Shown: positions 1 to 12,123 of the stretch, piece by piece
Position numbering within the stretch: position 1 is the stretch's first letter
How the letters are laid out: each line of letters begins with the position of its first letter
Assembly: GCF_025698545.1 (NCBI RefSeq)
Contig: NC_068577.1
Span: 15,577,501 to 15,641,500 of the forward strand
Reading direction: 5' to 3'
DNA length: 64,000 nucleotides
From: Gossypium raimondii
Taxonomy: Eukaryota > Streptophyta > Magnoliopsida > Malvales > Malvaceae
The notes under the pieces: generated by a model
What the model saw: the letters and a program-made list of their open reading frames with translations, nothing else
Database searches by the model: none
Told to the model about the DNA's origin: nothing
Position numbers and translations under genes: made by a program

Positions 1-249
1 TTCTATAAACCGACCCATAATCTGTAGGCTAATTGAATTTCAAATAGGTAATTTCATTTACGTGGTGTTTAAATTAAGTACGGGGACTAAATTGCATAAT
101 TGATAGAAGTACAATTTATAAAAGAATTGTAATTTGAAATAAATAGGAAGGACTAAAGTGGCAATTAACCATTAAATGGGTTAGTGCCGTTTAGGTGTGT
201 AATTGTTTGTTATAATATATGTTAATAATAATAAAAGAAAAAAATGAAT

Positions 250-494
250 TTTTATAAAATAATCAAATAAAGGAACACTTAAAGTAAATAGAGAATTTTC
301 TCGTATCTTCTTTTTATTTACAAAAGAATTCTATATATAAGCCATTGGCATTCAATGTAACATAAATAAATGAAGCCTATTTAATCGCTTCATTAACATG
401 TACATTAAACATCTTTAATAATGAATGGGGGTTTAACTCATTACTTTTTTAAATGTTTAAAGGTTATAGACATCAATTTAATGTATTTACAACA
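250..494 (-). repeat. Copia 1 3' LTR
   Basis: It matches 5804-6041 along its whole length with scattered substitutions and small indels, for example the shared aacacttaaagtaaa and tttaactcattactttt strings. The differences show an insertion that is not recent. Confidence 0.9.
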
Positions 495-503
495 CTCCTC
501 CTT
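495..503 (-). other. Copia 1 polypurine tract
   Basis: The minus strand reads AAGGAGGAG immediately before the 3' LTR start TGTTGT, the expected place and composition for the plus-strand primer. Confidence 0.75.
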
Positions 504-641
504 AGATGTCTTTTAAATAAAAATGTGTCTCATTAAAACCTTTATTAGGAAAAATCCAGTGGGATAAAAATCTAATGAAGGAAAAATAGTACACAATCTC
601 TTATTACAAGTTGCCTCGTTAAAAACCTTTACCAAGAAAAC

Positions 642-1452
642 CTAGTGGGATAAAACCTTGGTTAAAGGAAAAGAGTGCAATGTGTTTTTGACTCCCCCTA
701 ATGGCAATATCACATTACATCTTTCAGTTGACGTACCAATCTTGTGTAGTATTCTTTCAAATGTTGAAGTTGGCAATGCCTTGGTAAAAAGATCTGCTAA
801 ATTATCACTAGAACGAATTTGTTGAACTTCTATATCACCATTCTTCTCAAGATCGTGAGTGAAGAATAATTTTGGTGACATATGTTTCGTTCTGTCACCT
901 TTGATATAACCACCCTTTAATTGAGCTATACACGTTGCATTATCTTCGTATAAGATAGTTGACATCTTTTCCTGTAAAGGAAAATTACATATTTTCTGGA
1001 TATATTGGGTTAATAAACTTATCCAAACACACTCTCGGCTTGCCTCATGCATTACAATTATTTCAACTTGATTTGAAGAGGCAACAACTAATGTCTACTT
1101 TGTCAAACGTCATGATATGGCAGTACCTTCACATGTAAATAAATATCTCATTTGAAATCGACCTTTATGTGGATCTGATAAATATCCAGCATCAGCATAG
1201 CCAACTAATAGGGATTTTGAATCATTTGAATAAAATAACCCCATATCAATGGTCCCTCTGAGATATCTAAATACATGTTTAATTCCATTCCAATATCTAT
1301 GTGTTGGAGAAGAACTAAATCTTGCTAACAAGTTTACAACAAAAGCTATATTAGGTCTTGTGTTGTTTGCAAGATACATCAATGCTCCTATGGCATTTAG
1401 ATATGGTACTTCAGGACCTAGAAACTCATCATTCTCGCAAGGACAAAATTAA
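642..1452 (-). pseudogene. Copia 1 RNase H and end of reverse transcriptase domain
   Basis: Minus-strand translations give the Copia C-terminal module in two frames. The first part (1110-1382) contains the RPNIAFVVNLLARF and RYLRGTIDMGLFY blocks that follow the polymerase domain. The second (642-1052) contains DNATCIAQLKGGYIKGDRTKHM and ends with the conserved SSDNLADLFTKALP block of Copia RNase H. Frame changes and stops between the pieces show it is dead. In a working element this domain degrades RNA in the RNA-DNA hybrid during cDNA synthesis. Confidence 0.9.
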
Positions 1453-1492
1453 TCTTTATTCACATCTAACGATCGTACAACCATCGGGGTAC

Positions 1493-3226
1493 TCAATGGA
1501 TGTGTTTTATCCATATAATTTTTTTTAAGATCTTTTTCGTATAAGTTGATTGATGGACATGAATTCCATCTTTTAAATACTTGATCTGCAAGCTAAGACA
1601 AAACTTTATTTTTCCAAGATCTTTCATCTCAAATTCTTTCTTTAAATAATTTACTACATTTTGAAGCTCTTCAGGAGTTCCACTAATATTTAGATCATCA
1701 ACATAAATAGCAATTATCACAAAGTTTGATCCATACCTTCTTATAAAAACACATGGGCAGATTGGATCATTTTTATAACATTCTTTTAACAAATATTCAC
1801 TAAGACAATTGTACCACATACGTCCAAATTGTTTTAATCTATATAAACTTTTCTTTAATCTGATTGAGCAATTTTCCCAAGAAACTCTATATCTTTCAGG
1901 GATTTTAAATCCTTCTAGGATTTTCATATAAATTTCAATATCAAGTGTACCATACAAATAGGTTGTAACAACATCCATTAGATGCATGTCAAGTTTTTCA
2001 CGTATTGCCAGACTAATAAGGTATCTAAACGTAATTGCATCCACTATAGGAGAATATGTCTCTTCATAATCAATGTTAGGTCTTTGCAAAAATCCTTATG
2101 CTACAAGTTGTGCTTTATATGTTACGACTTCATTTTTCTCATTTCATTTTTGCACAAATATCCATTTATATCCTATCGGCTTTACATATTTAGGTGTTTG
2201 GGCTATAGGTCCAAAAACCTCACGTTTAGAAAGTAAATTTAATTCTGCTTGAAGTGCGTCTTTCCATTTTGGCCAATCTTTTCTATTTCTACATTCCTCA
2301 ATAGATTTAGGCTCAGGATCATCATTTTCTTTTGTTATTTCAATAGTAAAATTATAAAAAAAATTGTTGTCGACAACTATATTTTTTCGATTCCATCTTT
2401 TTCTTGAAGTAACATAACTTATTGAGATCTCTTCATTATCACCATTTTCAGTACCTGAACCTCTTTTAGGGTTTTTAATTAGTTATATCTTTGGCCTATT
2501 CTTGGGCACTTACCTCCACAATATTACCATCTTGAATAATTGCTCATTTCCTTTTACTAGGATTTTTATGTTTGGAACCGATTGGCCTTCCACGTTTTAG
2601 GCGTGGATTACTTTCTTTTGCACTAACAATTTGCTCGATTGGGATATCAATTCGTATTAAAACATTTTTAGCTGGTATGTGAGATTTTGTAATTCTCTTT
2701 AGGTTAGTAAATGAATATAGCAGTTGATTGGCGATGTTTTGCAAATGTATGATCCTTTGAACTTCTTGTTCATATTGACTTGTGCGAGAATCTAATTGAA
2801 ATAATGATGACCCATTCTATGTAATTTCTTTTACCAATTTTATTTTCTCTCCCCCTAATGTTGGGAATGTTGTTTCATCAAAATGACAATCAATAAGTCG
2901 TGCAGTAAATAAATCTCCAGTTAATCGTCATATTTAATTATAGAAGGAGATTCATAACCAACATATATTCCCAACCTCCTTTGAGGACCTATCTTTGTGC
3001 ATTGTGGTAGAGCAATTGGAACATATATTGCAAATCCAAAAATTCTAAGATTGGAAATATTTGGCTCCTAACCAAAAGCCAATTGTAATGGGGAGTACTT
3101 ATTATAACTTGTTGGCCTTAAGCGCACAAGTGCTGCTGCATGCAAAATAGTATATCCCCAAGCTGTAATAGGGAGTTTTGTTCTCATAAGCAATGGTCAA
3201 GCTATTAGTTGAAGGCGTTTGATAAA
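1493..3226 (-). pseudogene. Copia 1 integrase C-terminus and reverse transcriptase
   Basis: The longest open piece (1493-2089) carries the Copia polymerase core. It shows LDMHLMDVVTTYLYGTLD, with the first catalytic Asp, then LKKSLYRLKQ, then the catalytic box IYVDDLNISG, then KKEFEMKDLG. Upstream on the same strand, 2544-2744 encodes the basic linker with NPRLKRGRPIGSKHKNP that joins integrase to polymerase in this Copia type. Stops and frameshifts separate the pieces. YVDD is preserved, but the reading frame as a whole is not. Confidence 0.9.
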
Positions 3227-4225
3227 TTATTCAGCTAAACCGTTTTGTGTGTAAACATAAGCTACAGAATTTTCAACTTTTATCCTAATTGACATACAAT
3301 AATCATTAAAAGCTTGGGATGTAAACTCACCAGCATTATCAAAATGAATAGTTTTGATTACATAATCTGGAAATTGTGCTCTTAATTGAATTATTTGAGC
3401 AAGTAGTCTCGCAAATGCCAGGTTGTGAGTCGATAATAAACACACATGTGACCACCTACTAGATGCATCTGTCAATATCATAAAATATCTGAATAGTCCA
3501 CATGGTGGATGAATGAGCTCACATATATCACCTTGAATACGTTCCAGAAATGCGAGAGATTTAGTCCCAACTTTAGCTGGTGATTGTCTAATAATCAATT
3601 TTCCTTGAGAACAAGCAACACAAGATGAATCCTTGAATTCAAGAATCTTTTGGTTCTTTAATGGGTGTCCAATTGAATTCTCAATGATTCTTCGCATCAT
3701 AATAGATTTGGAATGGCCTGACCAGTCATGCTAAATAGTAAAAGTATGTGGTTCTACAAACTTCTGGTTTGTAGTAACATGTGACTCAATTACACTAATA
3801 TGTGTATAATATAAACTTGATGAAAAAGCAGGTAGCCTTTCCAAAATATATTTCTTTCTACATTCAACATTTGTAATATATAGATAATCAATATTTTTCT
3901 CATTCATAGTCTCAATATGATATCAATTAAGATGAATATCTTTAAAACTCAATAAATTTCTTTAAGACTTATTGGAATATAAAGCATCATCAATGAAAAA
4001 TTTTGTACCTTTAGGTAATAATATAATAGCTCTTTCAGAGCCTTCAATAAGCTTTGAACTACTCGATATTGTATTAACATGGACATTACTTATTGTCAAA
4101 TGAGAAAAATATTTTTTTATCTTTGAGTATCGTATGTGTTGTAGCACTATCTCGCAAGACATATGCCTCCATTGATTTTGGGTCCATTGAAATTTTGTTG
4201 AATATTTATGTTCTTCATAAAACAA
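3227..4225 (-). pseudogene. Copia 1 protease and integrase core
   Basis: The protease signature DSATTHTILKD can be read on the minus strand near 4110-4160, in a different frame from the following VHVNTISSSSKLIEGSER block. Downstream, 3227-3700 encodes the GAG pre-integrase end (SSCVACSQGK) and the integrase core. That core has the first catalytic Asp in QGDICELIHPP, the second in HFDNAGEFTSQAFNDY, and the third acidic residue at the end in TQNGLAE. Several in-frame stops lie between the protease and the core. In a working element these parts mature the polyprotein and insert the cDNA. Confidence 0.9.
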
Positions 4226-4472
4226 ACAAAATATAATATGAGAAACATTGCAAATATTTATTAAATATATAAATTATTCTTTATGTAAGAAAATAAAGCA
4301 TACTTAAAACAACATAAAAATATCAAAATAATATCAATTTCTCTAATGATTCTCAAAGAAATCTGTCACATCTAGGTGAGTTATATTATTAAGGTCATTA
4401 AATTTATCACCCTCGTAGGCATGATTGGTTTTAGTATTATAGTGAATATCTTCATCTTTTGCCTCCATTTCA

Positions 4473-5401
4473 TCATTTTGGGATAAAATTTGTCTCTATA
4501 TGCTTTCCCTTCTTTTTAACGGATGCTTGATAAAGTTTTACTAAATACTCAGATGTACGACAGGTACGTGACCAATGCCTCTTCATACTACATCGGTAGC
4601 ATATATTCTCAACAATCTTTGAAGGATTATTTTGACCATTTTTTTCTTGTATTTCATTGTTATTCTTTTTTTGGTGGTTAGAAGTATTATTGTTATGACT
4701 ACCATGATAACGATTACTAGTACGTCCTCGACCACGTCCTCTACTATGTCCACGACCACGACCTCTATATTTTATATTTTCATAATTATCGTGTACTGCT
4801 ACATTCACTTCAGGGAATGGTGCAGAACCAGTGAGATGAATTCCATGATTTTTCATCAACAGCTCATTATTTTGTTCAGCCACCAAAAGACATGAAATTA
4901 ATTCAAAATACCTTTTAAAACTTTTTTCACGGTATTGTTGTTATAGGAGCACATTAGTAGCATGAAAAGTTGAAAATGTTTTCTCTAACAAGCCTCATCA
5001 GTTATGTTTTCTCCACATAATTTTAGTTGAGAACTAATTTTGAAAAGTTCTAAATTTTATTCACTTACAATCTTAAAATCTTGCAACCGTAAGTGCATCC
5101 AATCATAATGAGCTTTAGGGAATATCACTGTTTTCTGATTGTCAAATCATTCTTTCAAATTTTTCCACAATTCAATAGAGTCTTTCACAATGAGATATTC
5201 CACTTTTAATCCTTCATGTAGATGTTGACGAATGAAAATCATTGCTTTTGCCTTGTCTTGATTAGATGCTTCTTTATATGCTAATATACTATTTCCTAGA
5301 CCTTTAGCATCTAGGTGAATTTCAGTATCTAACACCCATGACAAATAATTCTTGCTTGAGATGTCTAAGGCCGCAAATTCAAGTTTGGCAAGATTTGACA
5401 T
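4473..5401 (-). pseudogene. Copia 1 gag with zinc knuckle
   Basis: The likely start is the ATG at 5401 (MSNLAKLEFAALDIS), the usual beginning of Copia gag in this group, followed by SKNYLSWVLDTEIHLDAKGL. The frame breaks near 5147. The C-terminal part (4473-4886) has an Arg/Gly-rich stretch (RGRGRGHSRGRGRGR) and one CCHC zinc knuckle with intact CX2CX4HX4C spacing (CYRCSMKRHWSRTC). The protein would coat element RNA in the particle. Stops in the middle make it a pseudogene. Confidence 0.88.
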
Positions 5402-5787
5402 TATAATCACTTGAATCAAAATAAAAAAGATATTAGTAAAATAATAAGCATTCTCAATCATAAAATAATTCAATTATATATACCAAATTTGCTAAATAAT
5501 AATATGTATGTCAACTATTGGCATAGAGAGGAATAGTCATAATAATAACTTAACACAAATTACATTAATTGAAATTTCTTTTAATAAAAAACATGTATAT
5601 ATAATTATCATTATTAGATTTGAGTTGTGAAAATAAATGTGCAAATGTTACCCAAAGCAAATATTTCATCTAGAAAATAAAATAAAAGAATTATGAAAAT
5701 ATATATACCGTATATAGTTTAACGGAAGTTATACAGGAAAATTATATAAAGTCGAAATGACGTGAACTTCAGTATGAACTTGTAAAA

Positions 5788-5803
5788 GCTCGTACTGATA
5801 ACG
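5788..5803 (-). other. Copia 1 primer-binding site
   Basis: The minus strand reads CGTTATCAGTACGAGC directly after the 5' LTR end ATAACA. The position fits a primer-binding site. The sequence is not the usual TGGTATCAGAGC and may pair with an internal part of a tRNA, as known for some Copia elements; that pairing is inferred. Confidence 0.65.
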
Positions 5804-6041
5804 TGTTATAAAACAATCAAATAAAAGAACACTTAAAGTAAACAGAGAATTTTCTCGTATCTTCTTTTCATTTACAAAGAGTATAAGCCATTGACATTCA
5901 ATGCAACATAAATAAATGAAGCTTATTTAAATGTTTCATTAACTCGTACATTAAGCATCTATATTAATGAATGAGGGGTTTAACTCATTACTTTTATAAA
6001 TGTTTAAAGGTTATAGACATCCATTTAATGTATTCACAACA
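5804..6041 (-). repeat. Copia 1 5' LTR
   Basis: This is the partner of 250-494. On the minus strand it starts TGTTGTGAATAC and ends ATAACA. It is the promoter-bearing LTR of the element. Confidence 0.9.
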
Positions 6042-6794
6042 AAAATGTATTAAAAAGTGGGAGCGGGTGAAAAGAAACATATTTGTTTCTTCATCCTATA
6101 GACCATCAATGCAGGGGAAGAAAAAAAATTGGAGAAAGATTTTTGGGTTCTCTAAGGTTGAAGCTTAATTAGGTTAGTACAATTTTATCCGTTTCTAATA
6201 ATTTTTATGTTTTTAGAGTCTTCATAATTCAACCTAGCTGACCCATGTTGTAATTTTTGATACTGTTAAAGTTTGATAAAGTTATCATTGTTAGATAGTT
6301 AAAGCTTTTGGTGATATCTTGATACTTTATTATGGTTGTTTTAATCTGTAGTTAACATCGACACGGATTCCTCGAAAAAGAAAGGAAAAACAAAGTCGTC
6401 GACAAATAGCTCGGAGTTTACAGTTTGTGTTTCTATAATTTGAACTAACTTATAAAATGTTGCATACTAATTTATTTATTCATGGTAAGATTATAAGGTG
6501 AGATTACTTGTTCATTTGTAATTATTTGAATCGATTGATTATTATGAGGATTAAATTTAGTATATTTGGAAAATGTGTGTATTCTTCATAAATGTGAAAA
6601 TTGAACATGATTTGGAATAATTGTGGTTGCTATATATGTTGAATCAATGTTTATTTAATATAAATAAATGTGAATTGAGACATTGATTGATATTGAATAA
6701 TGAAATGGAAACTTTATTAACTGTTCGGGTAGAGTCAGATATAGTTGGCATGCCATAGGATAGGAAGAGTTTAAGGATTCTTTAACTATGAGTT

Positions 6795-6913
6795 GATGAG
6801 GCACTGGGTGCAAATTTCCTTCGGTTTAACCGATGAGGCATTGAGTGTCAAATTATTTATAGTGTTGGGCACAACTATTTACTTTGGATTTATCCGATGA
6901 GGCACTGGGTGCC
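6795..6913 (+). repeat. LTR minisatellite, gatgaggcactgggtgc unit
   Basis: Three diverged copies of a 17-bp unit are seen at 6795-6811, 6832-6848 and 6896-6913, separated by unlike sequence. They lie in the middle of the LTR, where the other large LTRs of this window carry unrelated repeat units. Confidence 0.7.
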
Positions 6914-8302
6914 AAACGGGTGTGTTGGTTGGATCCGTGTATCCGTCCGAGTCCGAATCGTGTTAATAGGGAAAGAAAATGATAAAATCAAAATAATTAT
7001 TTTGATCTGGTAAATGACATTGAAATGACAATGCTAATAAAATAGAAAATGTTTCGAAATGAAATGAAATGTGAATTGAAAATTAAAATAGTGAATGGTT
7101 ATGTGAATAAGGAATGGTGTTGATTTATGTATGAAATGTACTGAATTATGGTTGATGTGATCATGGTATACATGGAATTAGGCTTGAATAGAATATTATA
7201 TGTTAATTGAATTTGTCATGTATTATTATTAGTAAAATGTATTTGATAAATTAATGCATATTTTAACTTGCACGCTCGATATGACATTTGTATAGCATTA
7301 TCTAGTTTTAACTTGAGCAATTTGTATTGTATTTTGCTTTTAATGTTTAGATTATAGAAATATCACTGAGTTATACTAAACGTACGATTTATTTTCCTGT
7401 GCGCAGGTTAGGTACCTATCGATTCGATTGTCGACTCAGCATCCAGCGACAATCCCGAACTCAAATATTGGTGAACTGTTCATTTTGGTCTTGGCATGTA
7501 CCTAAGGTGTTTAATAATTAAATGGTTATTTTGTATTTAGTTAGCCTTTTTGAGATTATGTAAAAATAAATAAATGTGATGGAAATGGTCATGTGGTTGA
7601 TAATTTGATAGGTTGCTTTGGTAATATGCTTAATGTTTTCTTAGTTGAGAAAAATATTATGCTAGGCAATTTAGTTGGTTGATGCTTGATTTTGGTTTGA
7701 TAGATAATATGCTTAGATTATAAGTAAGAAATGTTTTGGTAAGTTTAATACTTAAATATGTGATGGTTGAATGATTGAATGTATACATGTGTGGCTTGAA
7801 TAATTGAGATAACATTGAAGGTATATTTGTAAGAATAAATGTGGTCATGGCTAGTTTCGAATTGTTGAATGAGGTGCTAATTTGACATATTGGTTAGGCA
7901 CTTAGGATGGTTGTGTAAAATGATGAGTTTGACTTGAAGTGATAACTTTTAAAGATGTTAAATTTGTTTTAAATGATAGCTTGTAGCTTTGTTTTGAAAT
8001 GCATTTTCCAGGTACATACGGTCAGGGGACACAACTGTGTGTTCCCTATATGCAGGTTTCCCTTATATTTTTTTATTCAATTTAATTCTTGTTCATTACC
8101 AAATTGTTTTTAGGCTTCAAATACTTAATATTTATTTGAATTAGATTGAATCATGGTCATATATATGCTCGTATGTAATTATTTAATATTTGTTCATGAT
8201 TTTGAATTGTAAATTATTTTAAATTGTTTATTATTGTGTGTTAATTGTTCGTAGCACCTTATGGCTCGGGTCCGGTGACCGGACCGGGCGAGAGGCATTA
8301 TA

Positions 8303-8806
8303 ATTGAACTATTCAAAAGTTTTCATTTAAACCACTGAGCTGTTAAAATCGCTACTATACAGCTTTCTTTGTTTGCACCGCCTGCAGCAATCGAAAACTC
8401 TAATTCATCTTCTCTTCAACAATTCAATTTTTTTTCATGAAACGCTCTAAACATCACAAATCTACAAACCAAAATCCAAACAGTTTTCTTCTCTAATCTC
8501 CAATATTGATTGTCAAATTTACTTGGATCTAAGTTATGTTGTTCTACTTTCTACTTGTCAATAGGTACTGATCCACTACATCGATCGTCGAATCGTCACT
8601 TGAAGCTCTCTATCCGAACTTTTAAAAAAAAATATTTAACCATCTAGTGATTTGAATAAAAACTTTCAAATAATTTAATGACTTAAATGAAAACTTTTAA
8701 ATAATTTAATAATCATTTTATAATTTTTTGAAATTATATAAGGTAAAGCTACTTATCATTTACCTTCTTTTTTTCTTTTATATTTGAATGGTTGCCCCTA
8801 AAACAT
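8303..8806. other. Non-coding stretch between LTR and Harbinger element
   Basis: No gene is seen. The stretch is moderately AT-rich, with a diffuse repeat of aaactttcaaataatttaatgac-like strings at 8650-8720. It could be the remains of another repeat. Confidence 0.5.
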
Positions 8807-8809
8807 TTA

Positions 8810-8862
8810 GGGCCAGTTCTTCTGGCCGGTTGAAAAGTACTTTTACATATAAAAGTGCTTTT
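8810..8862 (+). repeat. Harbinger left terminal and subterminal repeat
   Basis: It begins with the GGGCCAGTTCTTC inverted repeat, followed by the palindromic words AAAAGTACTTTT (8833-8844) and AAAAGTGCTTTT (8851-8862). It mirrors 14364-14423. Confidence 0.9.
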
Positions 8863-9049
8863 GGGTGAAAAGTAATGAAGAACACACTTCATTTGGGGCC
8901 AGTAGACTAACTTTTTTGAAGTACTTTTGGGCAGATGAAAAAGCAGAAAATTTCTGCTTTTCCGGCCAAAAAGTGCTTCTAAGTTGCTCTTTTACTTTTT
9001 TAGCCACACACACAAACTGGTTCTTTTTGCTCTCATCTCTTCTCTCATC

Positions 9050-9226
9050 GTTGGTTCTTTGTTCCTCTACTGCTTCTTTGATCCTCTACTGGTGCTGGTT
9101 CTCATCGCTGGTCCTTTGTTCCTCTGCTGCTTCTTTGATCCTCTGCTGGTGCTGGTTCTTTGTTCCTCTGTTGGTGCTGGTTCTTTGTTCCTCTGCTGGT
9201 GCTGGTTCTTTGTTCCTCTGCTGGTG
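9050..9226 (+). repeat. 25-bp tandem repeat in Harbinger 5' region
   Basis: Units close to ggtgctggttctttgttcc plus tctgct repeat about six times with small variants. Two plus-strand frames stay open through it (about 8865-9247). The resulting low-complexity Leu/Cys/Phe peptides look like by-products of the repeat, so I do not call a gene. It may be untranslated leader of the transposase transcripts. Confidence 0.75.
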
Positions 9227-9241
9227 AGTTTATCTTTTTTT

Positions 9242-11060
9242 TTATAGGATGAGTTTTGTTGCCTTAAATTTTATGCATGATGAAACAGATGATATTGGTT
9301 GCTAAGATAATGGACAAAACAAATGATGTTAGCATAGGGTTTCTGGAATCAAAACCCAAACCGAAATTTAACCATTTCTTTGTTTTGGCATGCTTTATTT
9401 ATTTGGGGGGTTTGTAATCCATGCATTCATCCTAACAAAAACTAAAAACATTGAGTTAAAATAGAAAACCTATTTCTCTAGCTCTGTGTCTCTCTTTATC
9501 CGTATCCATCAGTTTTGAAAACCCGGATTCAATGTTCTACCACTCCCACCAAATACAGCAATCCCTTAATGCAATCTTTGAGTTCCTGTATAACAACAGA
9601 CCAATCAATGTGGTAAAGCACAAACCTTCACAAAGGAAACAGTTTCAAGTTCAATCATTCTAATCTAACTTAAGGAAGCAAACCTTTCTTAAATGAATGT
9701 AAAGTTCAAGCTAAAAGGAAAAACCAATCAATGAATTAATTAGAGCCTAGACTTGATCATTCTAATATACCAAAGTCCAAATCAATGTGACATAAAAACA
9801 CTTAAAAAGCATAATAGCTATATTTAATAGATTTTGTTTTCAAACAATAGGTTATTGCATTCTAATTCCACTAACAAGCCAAAGACAAGAAACATATAGT
9901 TCAAATTGGTGGGTTTTCAAATAGTTAAAACTTTTGAATATAATACTCAATTAATTTTCCGGTTTCCAAACATTTCTCAACAACCAAACGAACTTTGAAT
10001 TCCACGATTATTGCAATTTTCGGTAATAGATTAAGAGTTTATGACATTCTTAACCCCATTGATAAGTCGAATATAAGAAACATATCGTCGAAATACTTCA
10101 AAACTGAATGATTCATATAATCTAATACTTATATTAGCTTTCCAAGCATTTTCTCAACAACCAAATAAAACTTTCAAGAACTTCTAAATTACGATTGAAA
10201 TAAAATAAAAGAAAAGACAAAAAAAGATATTCTAATATGGTTGCCTAAATGCAGGAAAGAACAGATTAGATCCACTAACAGAAATCAAATCCTAATAAAA
10301 TACTCATCGATAGAGATTCAGAAATATAATGAAACAAATTAGATATAAATAAAAAATAAGAAAAATAATAATTGAATAATCAAAACTGAAAATTTCCATT
10401 ATCGAGTATTAGAATTTTCGCTGGTTAGCAATGGAGAAGATGAAAGGAAATGGCAAACCTCATCTCTATGCGTGCACTTTTACTTAAAATTCAATATTAA
10501 GTCCCAAGCAATCTGAAGAGACATTTGGGAAGCAATTAGGTAAAAGAAGGGGGAAAAAAAGAAAAAGAAGAAGATATCAAAGATGGGGGGAGAAAAAGTT
10601 ATCGAAGAGAATGAGAGAATGGCAGAGGAGGCGTGAGAGAAGAAAATAATGTAAAACGTCTTTTGACTGAGTTGATTTTCTTGAATGAAACAAAGGGACT
10701 AAAATCTCACAAATATATAGAAAATTTTGTCAATAGCAATAATAATAATTAATAATCATCTTAAAGAGACTATTTTTAATTACATAAATATTAATTAAAA
10801 ACTTGTGCCTATAAATGTTTATCAAGAGTAATTTTAGCCCTTAATTCTCGTGATTTTTTTTCATTTTTTAATGATGGTAATGATAAAGTTATATCATTTT
10901 ACCATGTTAATCAATTTCTTGGATTACTTCATTATTATCATTATTACTGTTATTTGTTCATGTATATAGTTAAAATTTTGATACACATGTAAACATATAT
11001 ACTTATGTGACATTTGATTTTCTTGATTGCTTTACTCGCTGAAACGAATTTGTTCGTATA
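9242..11060. other. Harbinger internal non-coding region
   Basis: No coding region is recognised. The stretch 10540-10650 is purine-rich on the plus strand, so CT-rich on the minus strand. A TATA-like CTATATATTTG lies on the minus strand near 10711-10721, resembling a promoter and leader pointing left. No open frame follows on that strand. It may be captured DNA or simply element sequence. Confidence 0.45.
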
Positions 11061-11068
11061 CACAATAG

Positions 11069-12123
11069 ATGAGTACTTCGGCTGTTGAAGTTAGTGATGA
11101 AAAAGTAAAAGCAATGTGGGATAAGAGATTGACAGAAATATTTTGTTATATTTGTATTAAAGAGATATTGAAAGGCAATAGGCCCGGTACTCATTTCACA
11201 AGAGATGGATGGTTGAAAATAATGACAAACTTTGAGAAAGAAACGAGCAAGGGTTTTTCACAAAAACAACTTAAAAATAGGTGGGATGCCCTAAAAAATA
11301 ATGGAAAGCTTGGAAGAAACTTAAAGGCGAAGATAATGGTTTAGGGTGGAATCCTATAAAAAGAACCGTTGATGCATCGGATGAATGGTGGGAGAGTAGG
11401 CTCTAGGTACATTAATAATTCTAATTTTTTTTTATTTTTTTCTTATTTATGATGTTATTGATAATTACTGTTATTAAACTATCATTTTATATATAGGTTG
11501 TGCCTGAAGCTAAAAAATTTAGAACATCGGGCATTGATCCTGAATTCGAAGGGAAGTTGGACCAAATGTTCATGGGGATAGTTGCAACAGGTGATAAAGC
11601 ATGGGCACCTTCTTCTGGTACACTCCCTACTGATTTTTTTGAGGATGTTAACAACGAAATACCTGAAGAGAATGAAGAAGAAAATATGAGAAATGATGTT
11701 CACATTTTAAATGGTGTTCACATTTCAAATGATGTTCACATTTCAAATGATGTTCAAATTGATGGAAACAGTCAAAAAAGAAAAAACCCTGAGATGTCAA
11801 GTTCACATTTTAAAACTGGAAGAAAGAAATCCTCAAAGCAAATTGGAGGGGCTGCAAGATTGTCCAGTCAAATAGAAAAATTATGCAATGTAGCTGACAA
11901 TATGAGTCAAGCCACATCTAGTTTAACTCCTGTTATGGATCCATTTGGTATTCCACAAGCAGTCAAAATGCTTGACAGCATGTCGGAAGAAGTTCCAGAA
12001 GCTAGTCCACTATACTTTTTCGCACTTAGATTATTGCTCAATAAGGACAAGCGATTTATGTTTTTATCAATTAATCCCAATATTAGAGCTTTGTGGCTTA
12101 AGACGGAAATGGAGGATAGTTGA
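11069..12123 (+). pseudogene. Myb/SANT-like accessory protein of Harbinger element, broken
   Basis: The first exon (11069 to about 11405) encodes a trihelix-like Myb/SANT DNA-binding domain (MWDKRLTEIFCYICIKEIL, then GWLKIMTNFEKETSKGFSQ, then LKNRWDALK). The second (11497-12123) starts after a tatatag acceptor with VVPEAKKFRTSGIDPEF and holds a glycine-poor acidic and low-complexity middle. In known PIF/Harbinger elements this protein brings the transposase to the DNA ends and the nucleus. Two lesions are visible. One T is missing in the codons after LKNN at about 11301, where a Trp-Lys continuation is expected. A TAG stands just before the gtacat splice donor near 11405. Without both changes the two exons join in frame, so the breaks are probably recent. 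Confidence 0.88.
11692..11763 (+). repeat. 18-bp in-frame repeat in Myb-like gene
   Basis: Four copies of an 18-bp unit encode NDVHIL, NGVHIS, NDVHIS, NDVQID. The unit keeps the frame and probably grew by slippage. Confidence 0.85.

Larger units (their letters stand above)
250..6041 (-). mobile_element. Ty1/Copia retrotransposon 1, complete structure, degenerate coding
   Basis: Two similar LTRs (250-494 and 5804-6041) enclose gag, protease, integrase, reverse transcriptase and RNase H remnants in Copia order on the minus strand. LTR ends are TGTTGT...ATAACA on the coding strand; the outer end of the left copy has lost the canonical TG. A primer-binding site and a polypurine tract sit at the inner LTR edges. 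The flanking AAAAT-like strings suggest a target duplication, but A-richness makes it uncertain. The coding region is broken by many stops and frameshifts, so the element cannot move on its own. It is inserted in the LTR at 1-8302. Confidence 0.93.
1..8302 (+). mobile_element. Gypsy-type LTR, 5' end cut by window, split by Copia element
   Basis: Bases 1-249 and 6042-8302 read as one non-coding LTR interrupted by the Copia element at 250-6041. Internal phrases (gactaaattgcat near 90, taatttttatgttttt near 6200) recur in the same order in the solo LTR at 16672-20457, which gives the plus orientation. A short minisatellite sits at 6795-6913 and a palindromic word near 8020-8050. The 3' end (gcattata, 8302) looks like a decayed form of the usual gtgttaca. 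The 5' end lies outside the window, so no target duplication can be checked, and it may be a solo LTR or one end of a larger element. Confidence 0.7.

Noticed and set aside
245..6050. A clear 5-bp target duplication for Copia 1
   Set aside because: AAAAT-like strings occur on both sides, but the left LTR edge is mutated and the flank is A-rich, so chance cannot be excluded.
8865..9247. Two overlapping open frames giving Leu/Cys/Phe-rich peptides
   Set aside because: They come from translation of a 25-bp tandem repeat in two frames and show no domain or codon signal.
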